Below are positions 9,143-16,912 of a DNA stretch of 64,000 bases, one piece after another. The first letter of the stretch is position 1, and each line of letters opens with the position of its first letter. The notes beneath the pieces are model-generated. The model was not told the origin of the DNA, did no database searches, and was given only the letters and a program-made list of their open reading frames with translations. The stretch is from Flavobacterium orientale (GTDB lineage: Bacteria; Bacteroidota; Bacteroidia; Flavobacteriales; Flavobacteriaceae), in contig NZ_BMFG01000009.1 of the NCBI RefSeq assembly GCF_014638005.1, positions 60,444 to 124,443 of the forward strand. Reading direction: 5' to 3'. A program made the position numbers and the translations under genes.

Positions 9143-9173
9143 ACCTCATAGCAATCCTTGATAATTCATAGTT

Positions 9174-9258
9174 ATAGCGTAATTATAGCATATATATAGC
9201 GTATATATAGCGTAGTAAATATATGGATACTCCATAGATACTTCGTAGATACTCCATA
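9174..9258. repeat. Two adjacent arrays of 11-bp tandem repeats
   Basis: Four units of the form ATAGCGTATAT (9174-9184, 9185-9195, 9196-9206, 9207-9217) are followed after 8 bases by three units of GATACTCCATA (9226-9236, 9237-9247, 9248-9258; the middle one is GATACTTCGTA). Both arrays have an 11-bp period, close to one helical turn. They lie between the convergent purE and 9371-10048 genes. The rest of 9143-9370 holds only a terminator. Confidence 0.85.
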
Positions 9259-9308
9259 GTTGTGGTACCCTTATCAAATAGAAATAATCTAATTTTTACT
9301 TAAAAATA

Positions 9309-9336
9309 CAACGGACAAGTGAGTACTTGTCCGTTG
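9309..9336. terminator. Strong hairpin terminator between convergent genes
   Basis: A perfect 12-bp stem (CAACGGACAAGT / ACTTGTCCGTTG) with a 4-nt loop. On the minus strand it is followed by TGTATTTTTAAG, so it best serves the 9371-10048 gene; it could also end transcripts from purE. Confidence 0.8.
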
Positions 9337-9370
9337 CGAAATCAGTATTATTCCATTTTTTTGTTAAAGT

Positions 9371-10048
9371 TTATGCCTCGGTGATTCCTTCTTCAAAAAC
9401 AATATCCGCTTGATATTCTCCTTGTACAAAATCAGATTTAGAAAGCCAATATTCCGAGGTGATTAATTTGTATTGGCTAGAACCTAATGATTCTAATTCC
9501 CATACAATATCATTGGCTTCAGGAAACGGCTTTATTCCTACAAGTTGTTCAGGAAACAAACGTTTCAACAACGCACTCTCGCCTAAACCTTGAGCAAGAA
9601 TTTTCAGTATTTGTTCGTTTCCTAACTCGCTTTTATCTTCTACATCATCGGCAATTATCACACATTTCAAAATCGTAGCGGCTGCATTCGGAAACTTTCC
9701 GTTATAAGCAAGATACAATAATTGGTTGATGTGAAACAATGGAGCATGCAAATCAATTTCGGGATATTCTTCGCAAACTTTGTCCAAAAGCATATCGTTT
9801 GAAATTTGCTGAATCTGACCTTCGTTTAATTTCTCGCTTAATTTATAAGTCAATAAAATGGCTGCTGCTTTATTTGGTTCTTCATCAGTTATGGCCATTT
9901 TTAAATAGTCCAAAAGGGTTTCTTTTGCAATCGTTTCAGGGTCTGGAAAATTAAATAGTTCTAATAATTTTAAATAATCTTGTTCATTCCAGTATTCCGG
10001 AATCTCATTTACATTCAAAATGCTATTAATCGTGACGTTGTATTTCAT
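9371..10048 (-). CDS. Hypothetical protein (acidic, alpha-helical)
   Basis: I do not recognise this 225-aa protein. It is acidic and soluble, with no signal peptide or transmembrane segment. Residues 20-150 are mostly helical, containing an AAAIL segment twice (LLDYLKMAITDEEPNKAAAILL and, further on, NAAATILKCVII). The C-terminus is beta-like and ends in VFEEGITEA. The coding pattern is normal for the window. It is a single gene with its own terminator, diverging from dcp. Confidence 0.7.
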   Translation of the reverse strand: MKYNVTINSILNVNEIPEYWNEQDYLKLLELFNFPDPETIAKETLLDYLKMAITDEEPNKAAAILLTYKLSEKLNEGQIQQISNDMLLDKVCEEYPEIDLHAPLFHINQLLYLAYNGKFPNAAATILKCVIIADDVEDKSELGNEQILKILAQGLGESALLKRLFPEQLVGIKPFPEANDIVWELESLGSSQYKLITSEYWLSKSDFVQGEYQADIVFEEGITEA

Positions 10049-10129
10049 GTTTTAAATTCAATTAATTCATAAGATAATGAATTTTAATGTGAAAAGCTAA
10101 TTATTCTAAAATAAACCCTAATTCATCGA

Positions 10130-10160
10130 TTGATAAAACGTATCGAAATCCGTACTTTTG
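10130..10160 (+). promoter_or_regulatory. Predicted Bacteroidota promoter of dcp
   Basis: TTG at 10130-10132, a 20-bp spacer, then TACTTTTG at 10153-10160 match the Bacteroidota -33/-7 pattern (TTTG ... TAnnTTTG). The ATG is 21 bases further on. Confidence 0.6.
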
Positions 10161-10180
10161 AAAAATAAAAAATTGAATTT

Positions 10181-12202
10181 ATGTTGACCGAAGTATTTCA
10201 AACCAAACACAACACCGCACCTTTTTCACAAATAAAATTAGAAAATTACAAACCGGCTTTTGAAGAAACGATTGCAAAAGCAAAGGCAGAAGTTGACGAA
10301 ATCATCAACAATTCTGAAACGCCAACTTTTGAAAATACGATTGAAAGATTAGATTTTTCAGGTGAAGCGTTAGATCGATTATCGTCGATATTTTTTAATT
10401 TAAATTCGGCTGAAACGTGTGATGAAATGCAAAAAATTGCTCAAGACGTTTCGCCTTTATTAACCGCTTTTAGCAATGATATTTCGTTGAATGAAGATTT
10501 GTTCAAACGTGTAAAAGCTGTTTATGATCAAAAAGACAGATTGACTTTAACGACTGAACAAGCAACTTTGTTAGATAAAAAATTCAAAGGTTTTTCACGA
10601 AATGGAGCATTACTTTCGGAAGAAGATAAACTGAAATTACGTGAAATTGACACTGAATTAGCCAAATTAAAATTGACGTATGGCGAAAATGTTTTAGCCG
10701 AAACCAACAATTATCAATTGCACATTACCAACGAAGCTGATTTAAAAGGTTTGCCTGATGGTACAAAAGAAATGGCAGCCAGTTTAGCCAAATCAAAAGG
10801 ATTGGAAGGTTGGATTTTCACATTGGATTTTCCGAGTTATTTGCCGTTTGTAACGTATGTTGAAAATCGTGAATTGCGAAAAGAAATCGCCATTGCTGCC
10901 GGAAAAAAAGCCTTTCAAAATAATGAATTTGATAACAAAGAAAATGTAAAACGAATTGTAGAATTGCGTCATAAAAGAGCTAATTTATTGGGATATGAAT
11001 CGCATTCGCATTTTGTTTTGGAAGAACGAATGGCTCAAAATCCGGAAAAAGTGAAATCATTTTTGAATGATTTGTTGGAAAAAGCCAAACCTGCCGCTCA
11101 AAAAGAATTTGCCGAATTAACCGCTTTTGCGAAAGAGTTAGATGGAATCGATCAGTTAGAAAAATGGGATGGAGCGTATTATTCTGAAAAATTAAAACAG
11201 AAATTATTTAGTTTGGATGATGAATTGTTGAAACCCTATTTCAAATTGGAAAATGTATTGAACGGAGCTTTTACCATTGCCGATAAATTGTTCGGAATCA
11301 GATTTAAAGAAGTTTTTGACATTGATAAATACCACAACGATGTGCAAACTTTTGAAGTGTTAGACTTCGAAGGAGAACTGGTTGCCGTTTTCTACGCTGA
11401 TTTTTTCCCAAGAAAAGGAAAACGAAATGGTGCTTGGATGACTTCTTTCAAACCACAATATATCAAAAACGGCGTGAACGAAAGACCGCACGTTTCGATT
11501 GTGTGTAATTTTACACCACCAACGGAAACTAAACCTTCCCTCCTAACCTTTAACGAAGTGACGACATTGTTTCACGAATTCGGTCACGCCTTGCACGGTA
11601 TGTTGGCGAACACAACCTATCCGAGTTTGTCAGGAACATCAGTCTATTGGGATTTTGTGGAATTGCCAAGTCAAGTGATGGAAAACTGGTGTTATGAACC
11701 TGAAGCGTTGGCTTTGTTTGCAAAACATTACTTAACCGGCGAAGTGATTCCGCAACAGTATGTGGAAAAAATCAAGGAAAGTGCGAGTTTTTTGGAAGGA
11801 ATGGCGACGATGCGTCAGTTGAGTTTTGGTTTGTTGGATATTGCTTATCACGCCAAAGTGCAAACTATTGAAGATGTAAAAGCATTTGAAAAAGCTGCTT
11901 TTGAAGGTACTTCATTATATCCTGATGTGGAAGAAAATTGTATGAGTACGTCGTTTTCGCATATTTTTCAGGGTGGTTATTCGTCGGGTTATTACAGTTA
12001 TAAATGGGCGGAGGTTTTGGATGCCGATGCGTTTGCTTATTTTCAAGAAAAAGGAATTTTTAATCAAGAAGTAGCGACCAAATTTAAAGACAACGTTCTA
12101 TCAAAAGGTGGAACAGAATTACCGATGGAATTGTATAAAAAATTTAGAGGTCAGGAACCGAAAGTGGAGGCGTTGTTGAAGAGGGCGGGGTTATTAGGAT
12201 AA
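10181..12202 (+). CDS. dcp: M3 family metallopeptidase, peptidyl-dipeptidase Dcp-like
   Basis: Zinc metallopeptidase that removes dipeptides from peptide C-termini (Dcp type) or acts as an oligopeptidase. The zinc motif HEFGH is at residues 465-469, followed by ALHGML and then SGTSVYWDFVELPSQ, a signature of the M3A Dcp/oligopeptidase A group. The total of 673 aa is the usual length. No signal peptide is visible, so it is probably cytoplasmic. I favour Dcp over PrlC from the SGTSV...DFVE.PSQ...NW pattern; substrate range is not readable from sequence. Confidence 0.92.
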   Translation: MLTEVFQTKHNTAPFSQIKLENYKPAFEETIAKAKAEVDEIINNSETPTFENTIERLDFSGEALDRLSSIFFNLNSAETCDEMQKIAQDVSPLLTAFSNDISLNEDLFKRVKAVYDQKDRLTLTTEQATLLDKKFKGFSRNGALLSEEDKLKLREIDTELAKLKLTYGENVLAETNNYQLHITNEADLKGLPDGTKEMAASLAKSKGLEGWIFTLDFPSYLPFVTYVENRELRKEIAIAAGKKAFQNNEFDNKENVKRIVELRHKRANLLGYESHSHFVLEERMAQNPEKVKSFLNDLLEKAKPAAQKEFAELTAFAKELDGIDQLEKWDGAYYSEKLKQKLFSLDDELLKPYFKLENVLNGAFTIADKLFGIRFKEVFDIDKYHNDVQTFEVLDFEGELVAVFYADFFPRKGKRNGAWMTSFKPQYIKNGVNERPHVSIVCNFTPPTETKPSLLTFNEVTTLFHEFGHALHGMLANTTYPSLSGTSVYWDFVELPSQVMENWCYEPEALALFAKHYLTGEVIPQQYVEKIKESASFLEGMATMRQLSFGLLDIAYHAKVQTIEDVKAFEKAAFEGTSLYPDVEENCMSTSFSHIFQGGYSSGYYSYKWAEVLDADAFAYFQEKGIFNQEVATKFKDNVLSKGGTELPMELYKKFRGQEPKVEALLKRAGLLG

Positions 12203-12282
12203 AAAAACAATACTGTTTTTTTCTTTATGAAGATTCCAAAAAATTCATTATTTTTATAGAAGTTATTTTAAATCAATGGATT

Positions 12283-13347
12283 ATGAAAAAAATACTACTT
12301 TTATTTATCCTTTTTTTTGGTTTCGGAAGCTCGGCTCAGATTACAACTATCTTTGAAGCATGTAATAACACAAATGCTATAGTTATTCACAATCAAACGC
12401 TTTACATTGGTTGTAGTTTTACAGGAAACATCTATCGAATGCCAGTAAATCAACCTAATCCAACGTTGGAGATATTCAAAACCGGAATACCTGCTCTTCA
12501 AGATTTTTGTGTGGTGGGAGATTATTTATTTGTAGCTCAACGGGCCATTCCAATGGAGTTGAGAAGAGTTATAAAATTAAATCTTAATGTAACCGATCCT
12601 ACGATAGAAATCGTTCATCTTTTTTCAAATCCATATGGCTTAACAAAAGACAGCAATTACTTGTATATAAATGACACGCAAGATATTTACAGATACAATT
12701 TCAATTTAGAAAATGCTATTCCAGAAGTAATTATAAGTAATACTGGCCATAATATTGGTGGAAATGGTATGGTGGTTGTAAACAATCATTTGTATGTCAC
12801 GGCCACGAACCAATTGAAAAAATACAACTTAGACACCATGGCACAATCTATTGTATTTTCAAACTCTCTCAATTTAAAAGGAATATGCATCGGGGAAAGT
12901 GAACAAATTATTTACAATGTAAATTTTACTGATGATTATGTTTACAAGCATGATTTACTGAATAACACAAATACGCAATTCATCTACACGCAACTTTTTA
13001 GTCCGGGAGAAGTTATTTTTGATAACAACTATTTATATGTTTCCAATTTGGAAGGTGGCCAGGTAAATCGGATTACGATGCCTTCTCTAGAAGTATCTAA
13101 CCCATTACTTGAAAATTCTATCATTTATCCAAACCCATCAAGCGGCAATTTCACTATACAAGTTCAAGATGTTTCGCTTCAAGGTGGTCAAATGGTAATT
13201 TTTAATGAATTAGGAGAAATTATCCATAAAGAAATAATTAACTCTAAGGAAATCGATTTACGTTTACAAGGAGTAGCATCCGGAATATACCTACTTCGTC
13301 TTACAAATAAAGATAAAGAGTTTGTGAAAAAAATTGTAATTCAATAA
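12283..13347 (+). CDS. Secreted T9SS type A cargo protein, beta-propeller-like
   Basis: A 354-aa exported protein. The signal peptide is residues 1-19 (MKKILLLF... ending GSSAQ). The middle (about 20-270) is made of repeated four-stranded blades with NNHLYV / NNYLYV / SNYLYI-type motifs, like an SMP-30/NHL beta-propeller. The last ~75 residues, starting IIYPNPSSGNF, are a type A T9SS sorting domain ending GIYLLRL...KKIVIQ. It should be exported by the T9SS whose genes lie at 51-58 kb. No enzymatic motif is seen. Confidence 0.88.
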   Translation: MKKILLLFILFFGFGSSAQITTIFEACNNTNAIVIHNQTLYIGCSFTGNIYRMPVNQPNPTLEIFKTGIPALQDFCVVGDYLFVAQRAIPMELRRVIKLNLNVTDPTIEIVHLFSNPYGLTKDSNYLYINDTQDIYRYNFNLENAIPEVIISNTGHNIGGNGMVVVNNHLYVTATNQLKKYNLDTMAQSIVFSNSLNLKGICIGESEQIIYNVNFTDDYVYKHDLLNNTNTQFIYTQLFSPGEVIFDNNYLYVSNLEGGQVNRITMPSLEVSNPLLENSIIYPNPSSGNFTIQVQDVSLQGGQMVIFNELGEIIHKEIINSKEIDLRLQGVASGIYLLRLTNKDKEFVKKIVIQ

Positions 13348-13436
13348 TGAAAGTATAAATTTCTTTCAAAACTTCTCCATCCTTTAACTTCCTCACGTTA
13401 AGGATTGAAAGAAAACCCAAAAAAATTAAATAAATA

Positions 13437-13470
13437 AAACCTACAAGGTCAAAAAAGATCTTGCATGTTT
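13437..13470. repeat. Degenerate palindromic repeat
   Basis: AAACCTACAAGGTC and GATCTTGCATGTTT form a palindrome with 11 of 14 positions paired. It looks like a decayed copy of the AAACCT..AGGTTT class seen intact at 15976-16003. The remainder of 13348-13504 shows nothing else that I can name. Confidence 0.4.
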
Positions 13471-13504
13471 CTTTAAAATCTTTAGTTATAAAAATTGTAC
13501 AAAC

Positions 13505-13530
13505 AAACTTTCATTTTTTTTTGAAAGTTT
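13505..13530. promoter_or_regulatory. Operator-like inverted repeat, copy 1 (upstream of the GbsR-type gene)
   Basis: A perfect 9-bp inverted repeat, AAACTTTCA / TGAAAGTTT, with an 8-nt all-T spacer. It overlaps the predicted -33 box of the regulator gene, the placement expected for autorepression. A second copy with the same arms and spacing is at 14073-14098. Confidence 0.7.
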
Positions 13531-13551
13531 AAAAACTTTTATATATCTTTG
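13520..13551 (+). promoter_or_regulatory. Predicted promoter of the GbsR-type gene
   Basis: TTTG (13520-13523), a 20-bp spacer and TATCTTTG (13544-13551) match the Bacteroidota consensus exactly. The ATG is only 5 bases past the -7 box, so the transcript may be leaderless or nearly so. The right operator arm overlaps the -33 box. Confidence 0.65.
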
Positions 13552-13555
13552 TCTC

Positions 13556-14059
13556 ATGGAATTCAAAGAAGCAAAAAATAAATTTGTACAAACCTGGGGA
13601 GCTTTAGGTTCGCAATGGGGAATTAACAAAACCATGGCACAGATTCATGCGTTGTTGATGGTTTCGCACGAACCGATTTCGATGGAAGACATTATGGAGG
13701 AATTGCAAATTTCTCGTGGAAATGCTTCTATGAATTTGCGAGCCTTGATGGATTGGGGCATTGTCTATAAAGAATACAAAGCCGGCGAACGCAAAGAGTT
13801 TTTTACAGCCGAAAAAGATTTGGATGAATTAGCCGTAAAAATTTCTAGAGAACGCAGCAAACGCGAAATTAAGCCTGCTTTGAAAGTCTTGAAAGAAGTT
13901 TCAGCCATCGAATCAGATGGAACCGCTGCTGAAAAACATTTTGTAGATCAAACTTCTAAATTGTATGATTTTGTCTTGAAAGCAGATAATGTTTTGGATA
14001 AAATCACTGAATACAAAGACAATTGGTTGGCTAAATTGGTTGTGAAAATAATGAAATAA
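13556..14059 (+). CDS. GbsR/MarR-family transcriptional regulator
   Basis: A 167-aa winged-helix regulator of the GbsR type. It starts FVQTWGALGSQWGINKTMAQI, the usual first helices of this family. The HTH is at about residues 38-62 (SMEDIMEELQISRGNASMNLRAL), followed by the wing YKEYKAGERKEFFTAEKDL and a helical dimerisation tail. It is the first gene of a six-gene run in one direction (13556-15967). Identical palindromes stand before it and before the next gene, so I infer that it controls itself and the membrane-protein genes. The ligand is unknown; bacterial GbsR proteins often sense osmolytes such as choline. Confidence 0.85.
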   Translation: MEFKEAKNKFVQTWGALGSQWGINKTMAQIHALLMVSHEPISMEDIMEELQISRGNASMNLRALMDWGIVYKEYKAGERKEFFTAEKDLDELAVKISRERSKREIKPALKVLKEVSAIESDGTAAEKHFVDQTSKLYDFVLKADNVLDKITEYKDNWLAKLVVKIMK

Positions 14060-14072
14060 TTTTTTTTAATAA

Positions 14073-14098
14073 TAACTTTCATTTTTTTCTGAAAGTTT
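14073..14098. promoter_or_regulatory. Operator-like inverted repeat, copy 2
   Basis: TAACTTTCA, 8 nt (seven T then C) and TGAAAGTTT: same arms and spacing as copy 1, placed 14 bases after the regulator stop and 15 before the next ATG. No TAnnTTTG box is visible between it and the gene, so it may act inside a transcript or as a second operator. Confidence 0.65.
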
Positions 14099-14113
14099 AA
14101 AATAATAGATAAG

Positions 14114-14392
14114 ATGAAAATAGCCTTTAAAATAGTAAAAATCATAAACATTATTGCACTATTATTTCTTTTACTCGGTGGATATGGACTTGCGGTTACC
14201 GGAGCTTTGCAAGTATTTGCAGCCACAATATACTTACTTATATTTCCAAAAAACAAACTGATTTATATCTATTTTGGATTAGTTGGATTGTTCTTTTTGC
14301 TTTGGGATGGAAATGATTTCGATTACCTTTTAGCGATACCAATATTTCTAATTTTCTTTTTGAGTTTTATTATTCATTTTCAAAAAAAATAA
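14114..14392 (+). CDS. Small integral membrane protein
   Basis: A 92-aa protein with about three hydrophobic helices (residues 8-40, 48-66, 68-88), basic at both ends, and no known motif. It is separated by 4 bases from the next gene and lies in the GbsR-headed run. Function unknown; shared regulation with the other membrane proteins is inferred from spacing and the operator copy. Confidence 0.7.
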   Translation: MKIAFKIVKIINIIALLFLLLGGYGLAVTGALQVFAATIYLLIFPKNKLIYIYFGLVGLFFLLWDGNDFDYLLAIPIFLIFFLSFIIHFQKK

Positions 14393-14396
14393 AATC

Positions 14397-14837
14397 ATGA
14401 CTATAAACATCCCAAACTGGCTAATTATTCTAAGCGGAATCGGTCAAATTTTCACAGCTCTAATTTATCCTTACATCCGTCATCAAGTTTTTGATTGGTA
14501 TAATGATGTAAAACAACTTAAACCTTTGAATCAGGAAATTGCCAAAACGTATGGAAGATACATTCAAGGCTTGAACTTTTCATTTGGATTGATTGCTATT
14601 CTATTTACAAATGAATTAAAAGAGCAATCTGCTTTGGCAGTTGCTTTAACAGGATTAATTGCTGCCTATTGGGTAGGAAAAGTAGCAACACAAATTGCTT
14701 ATTATCCGATGTATGAAATTCCGAAACGAAAATTATTCAAATTCGGAAGCTACGGAATGAATTTCTTGTTTGTGCTTTTTGCTATTGTGAATACGGCTTT
14801 GTTTGTTCATAATTTAATTGGTCATTATAAATTGTAA
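14397..14837 (+). CDS. Four-helix membrane protein of the GbsR cassette
   Basis: A 146-aa inner-membrane protein with four predicted helices (about 8-26, 58-74, 77-98, 118-140) and a basic cytoplasmic loop (YEIPKRKLFKF). No catalytic motif is seen and I do not recognise the family. It lies 4 bases from both neighbours, suggesting translational coupling within the cassette. Confidence 0.75.
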   Translation: MTINIPNWLIILSGIGQIFTALIYPYIRHQVFDWYNDVKQLKPLNQEIAKTYGRYIQGLNFSFGLIAILFTNELKEQSALAVALTGLIAAYWVGKVATQIAYYPMYEIPKRKLFKFGSYGMNFLFVLFAIVNTALFVHNLIGHYKL

Positions 14838-14841
14838 TTAT

Positions 14842-15216
14842 ATGAACTGGAGTTATTTATTTAAACATTGGTTTTTCACACTATTACTTGGTCCAGTAGT
14901 GTCACAAATAGTAATGTATGTTATTGACGTCAGTCCAGGGAAAATTGTAGGTCTTTTGGAAGTATATCCACTATCATTGCTTTTTGGACTTTTCTTTTCA
15001 ACACCTACATACATTTTATATGGTTTAGTATATTACTTTCTAGCCAGAAACAACATTAATTTAAACCTTTCAAAAGTAATTTTAATCTCATTAGCAGTTG
15101 TAGGTGTAATTACAACAACTTCAATAATTAAAGGAAGTATGATGTTGGATATAACCATATCATATTCAATAGCCTCAGTTATTACAGGATTATTTTTTAA
15201 ATTAAAATTTAATTAA
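14842..15216 (+). CDS. Small integral membrane protein
   Basis: A 124-aa protein with four hydrophobic segments and no recognised domain. I start at ATG 14842 (MNWSYLF), 4 bases after the previous stop. An in-frame ATG at 14818 would overlap the previous gene by 20 bases and adds polar residues untypical of the N-terminus. G+C looks lower than in the neighbours. Function unknown. Confidence 0.7.
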   Translation: MNWSYLFKHWFFTLLLGPVVSQIVMYVIDVSPGKIVGLLEVYPLSLLFGLFFSTPTYILYGLVYYFLARNNINLNLSKVILISLAVVGVITTTSIIKGSMMLDITISYSIASVITGLFFKLKFN

Positions 15217-15222
15217 ATAACC

Positions 15223-15570
15223 ATGAACCTCAACATCCTCTCCTACTCCATTTACCTAACCATAACCGCAATCATCATTTTTGTGGTAGGTCAAATTTTA
15301 TATAGAAATGGAAATGTATTTGTTTCACAATTGGTTCCCAATCACGAAGACTTATGCAAAAAAGTGAATAAAAATTTATTGTTAGGTTATTATTTACTGA
15401 ATCTCGGTTATTGTGCGATTACGATTTTGAGTTGGGAGAAAATCGAAACAGTAAATCAATTGATTGGAATTATCGCTTATAAAACATCAATCATCCTTTT
15501 TATCATTGGAATTCTCCATTACCTCAACATTTTTGTGATTACAAACTACATTAAAAAATTAATCAATTAA
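15223..15570 (+). CDS. Small membrane protein, paralogue of the next gene (copy A)
   Basis: A 115-aa membrane protein with about three helices. Its layout matches the next protein: SYSIYL..., LYRNGNVFVSQLV, a charged stretch with a KVNKNL turn, then GYYLLNLGY. The copy B equivalents are AYGIYL, LFKNSLIYMTDIF, KATNKLF and GFYLLNIGF. The two genes are 10 bases apart, so they look like a tandem duplication. Function unknown. Confidence 0.75.
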   Translation: MNLNILSYSIYLTITAIIIFVVGQILYRNGNVFVSQLVPNHEDLCKKVNKNLLLGYYLLNLGYCAITILSWEKIETVNQLIGIIAYKTSIILFIIGILHYLNIFVITNYIKKLIN

Positions 15571-15580
15571 TATTTAAATT

Positions 15581-15967
15581 ATGGAAACTACAAAAACACT
15601 TCTCGCCTACGGAATCTATCTTCCTGTGACGATTGCCTTAACTATTTATGTCTCAAAAACGTTGTTTAAAAACAGTTTAATTTATATGACCGACATATTT
15701 AAAGGTCGCGAAGAAATCGCCAAAGCCACAAACAAACTATTTGAAACTGGTTTTTATTTACTCAACATCGGATTTGCTTTGAAAATTATGGAAATGAGTT
15801 TATACAACAACTCCTATCAAGTTATGATTGAAGAATTGAGCAGCAAAATTGGTGGTTTTTCAATTTATTTGGGAATTATGCTTTTCATCAATTTGTATTT
15901 ATTTTTTAGAGGAAAAAGAAAAGCAAGTCAGCCACAAGTTGAAGAACGAATTGTTTTTAGAGGATAG
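15581..15967 (+). CDS. Small membrane protein, paralogue of the previous gene (copy B)
   Basis: A 128-aa membrane protein with three to four helices and a basic C-terminal tail (FRGKRKASQPQVEERIVFRG) that copy A lacks. Conserved features shared with copy A include the K.L(Y/F)(R/K)N motif after helix 1 and the (G/F)YLLN(L/I)G motif starting helix 2. It is the last gene of the run; a perfect palindrome follows 8 bases after the stop. Function unknown. Confidence 0.75.
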   Translation: METTKTLLAYGIYLPVTIALTIYVSKTLFKNSLIYMTDIFKGREEIAKATNKLFETGFYLLNIGFALKIMEMSLYNNSYQVMIEELSSKIGGFSIYLGIMLFINLYLFFRGKRKASQPQVEERIVFRG

Positions 15968-15975
15968 ACTAGTAA

Positions 15976-16003
15976 ACCTGACAGGTTTTGAAACCTGTCA
16001 GGT
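15976..16003. repeat. Perfect palindrome (ACCTGACAGGTTT / AAACCTGTCAGGT), possible bidirectional terminator
   Basis: A 13-bp perfect inverted repeat with a 2-nt centre lies between convergent genes. The minus-strand UbiA-like gene takes its last sense codon and TGA stop from the right arm. It resembles interspersed CCTG(A/T)CAGG palindromes that I associate with flavobacterial genomes (from memory). There is no T tract, so termination is uncertain. Confidence 0.7.
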
Positions 16004-16768
16004 ATAAATCAATACAAAACACCACAAAATTGGAACACTTTCCACCCAAAAAGAGGTGTAATAATTATCTCTTTTCAAAGTAGTAAATCCGATGAAAACT
16101 GCAGTTACTAAGGCAATTATAAAACTTGATATTTCAATTTTTTCTTTAAATAACTCCAATAAAACAAACGGAAATAAAAGAACAATTCCGAACACTTTAG
16201 TTTTAAAAATTCCAAAACGTTGAGGTAGCGTTTTCATTAAATTATCATCCGTTTGACTGTCTAAAATTTCAAACGGAATCATCAAACTGATGACAATCAA
16301 AAAACGTTGCATGATAACAATTTTAATGTCATCAGAAATTGAAACATGAGAAATTATAGGAACATAAGCTGTAATTGCAGTAACACAAAAACTTACTAAA
16401 AACAATTTCCAAAAACCAAATTTTCGTAAAAATGGATAAATTGCTACTATTAATCCTATTTTTATGAAGTAAATCTGAGTAGCATTATTCAATTGTAAAA
16501 AATAGAAAATAGAAGCAATTAAAGAAAGAAAAGTCAACCCAACTAAATAGCGATTTTTATTTATATCAAAATTCCCTTGTTGAAACGATTCAAAGTATTT
16601 AAGAAAATTATAGCCTACGATAGTCCCGAAAAAAACAACATTTGCAATAGGAAATTCTGGTGTCAATTGCAATGATAATTCAGTGATACGAACCAATGAA
16701 TAGATTGCTAAAGCTACATGAAGTGAAGCCTGAATGTAAAAATCAACAATTGCTTTTAAAATTCTCAC
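15998..16768 (-). CDS. UbiA-like membrane protein with degenerate first Asp motif
   Basis: A 256-aa protein with about eight membrane helices. Residues 167-187 (FEILDSQTDDNLMKTLP...) match the second conserved UbiA motif (DxxxD ... TLP..G). The first motif (NDxxDxxxD), where prenyl diphosphate and Mg2+ bind, is missing: the equivalent stretch at 53-60 reads YNFLKYFE. UbiA members attach prenyl or similar chains to acceptors in quinone, haem or lipid synthesis; this one may be inactive or have another role. It diverges from gcvP by 144 bases. Confidence 0.6.
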   Translation of the reverse strand: MRILKAIVDFYIQASLHVALAIYSLVRITELSLQLTPEFPIANVVFFGTIVGYNFLKYFESFQQGNFDINKNRYLVGLTFLSLIASIFYFLQLNNATQIYFIKIGLIVAIYPFLRKFGFWKLFLVSFCVTAITAYVPIISHVSISDDIKIVIMQRFLIVISLMIPFEILDSQTDDNLMKTLPQRFGIFKTKVFGIVLLFPFVLLELFKEKIEISSFIIALVTAVFIGFTTLKRDNYYTSFWVESVPILWCFVLIYT

Positions 16769-16912
16769 GCAACAAAAATACCACTTCTGTTAATAAAACC
16801 CCTTTTTGGTTAAAAAATTCTAAAAATATTAGTCCTTGTTTAACGAAAAATTACAATACTAATAATTACTTTTGTGCCTTAAAACAACACACCTTTTACC
16901 TTAAGAAAATAC

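Noticed and set aside
9174..9258. Possible CRISPR array
   Set aside because: The units are adjacent without unique spacers and the period is 11 bp. No cas genes are nearby.
13379..13404. Terminator after the type A cargo gene
   Set aside because: A weak stem (TCCTTTAAC / GTTAAGGA with a bulge) has no following T run.
16769..16912. Glycine riboswitch upstream of gcvP
   Set aside because: The 144-bp spacer shows a -7 box, but no conserved riboswitch core or tandem aptamer outline.
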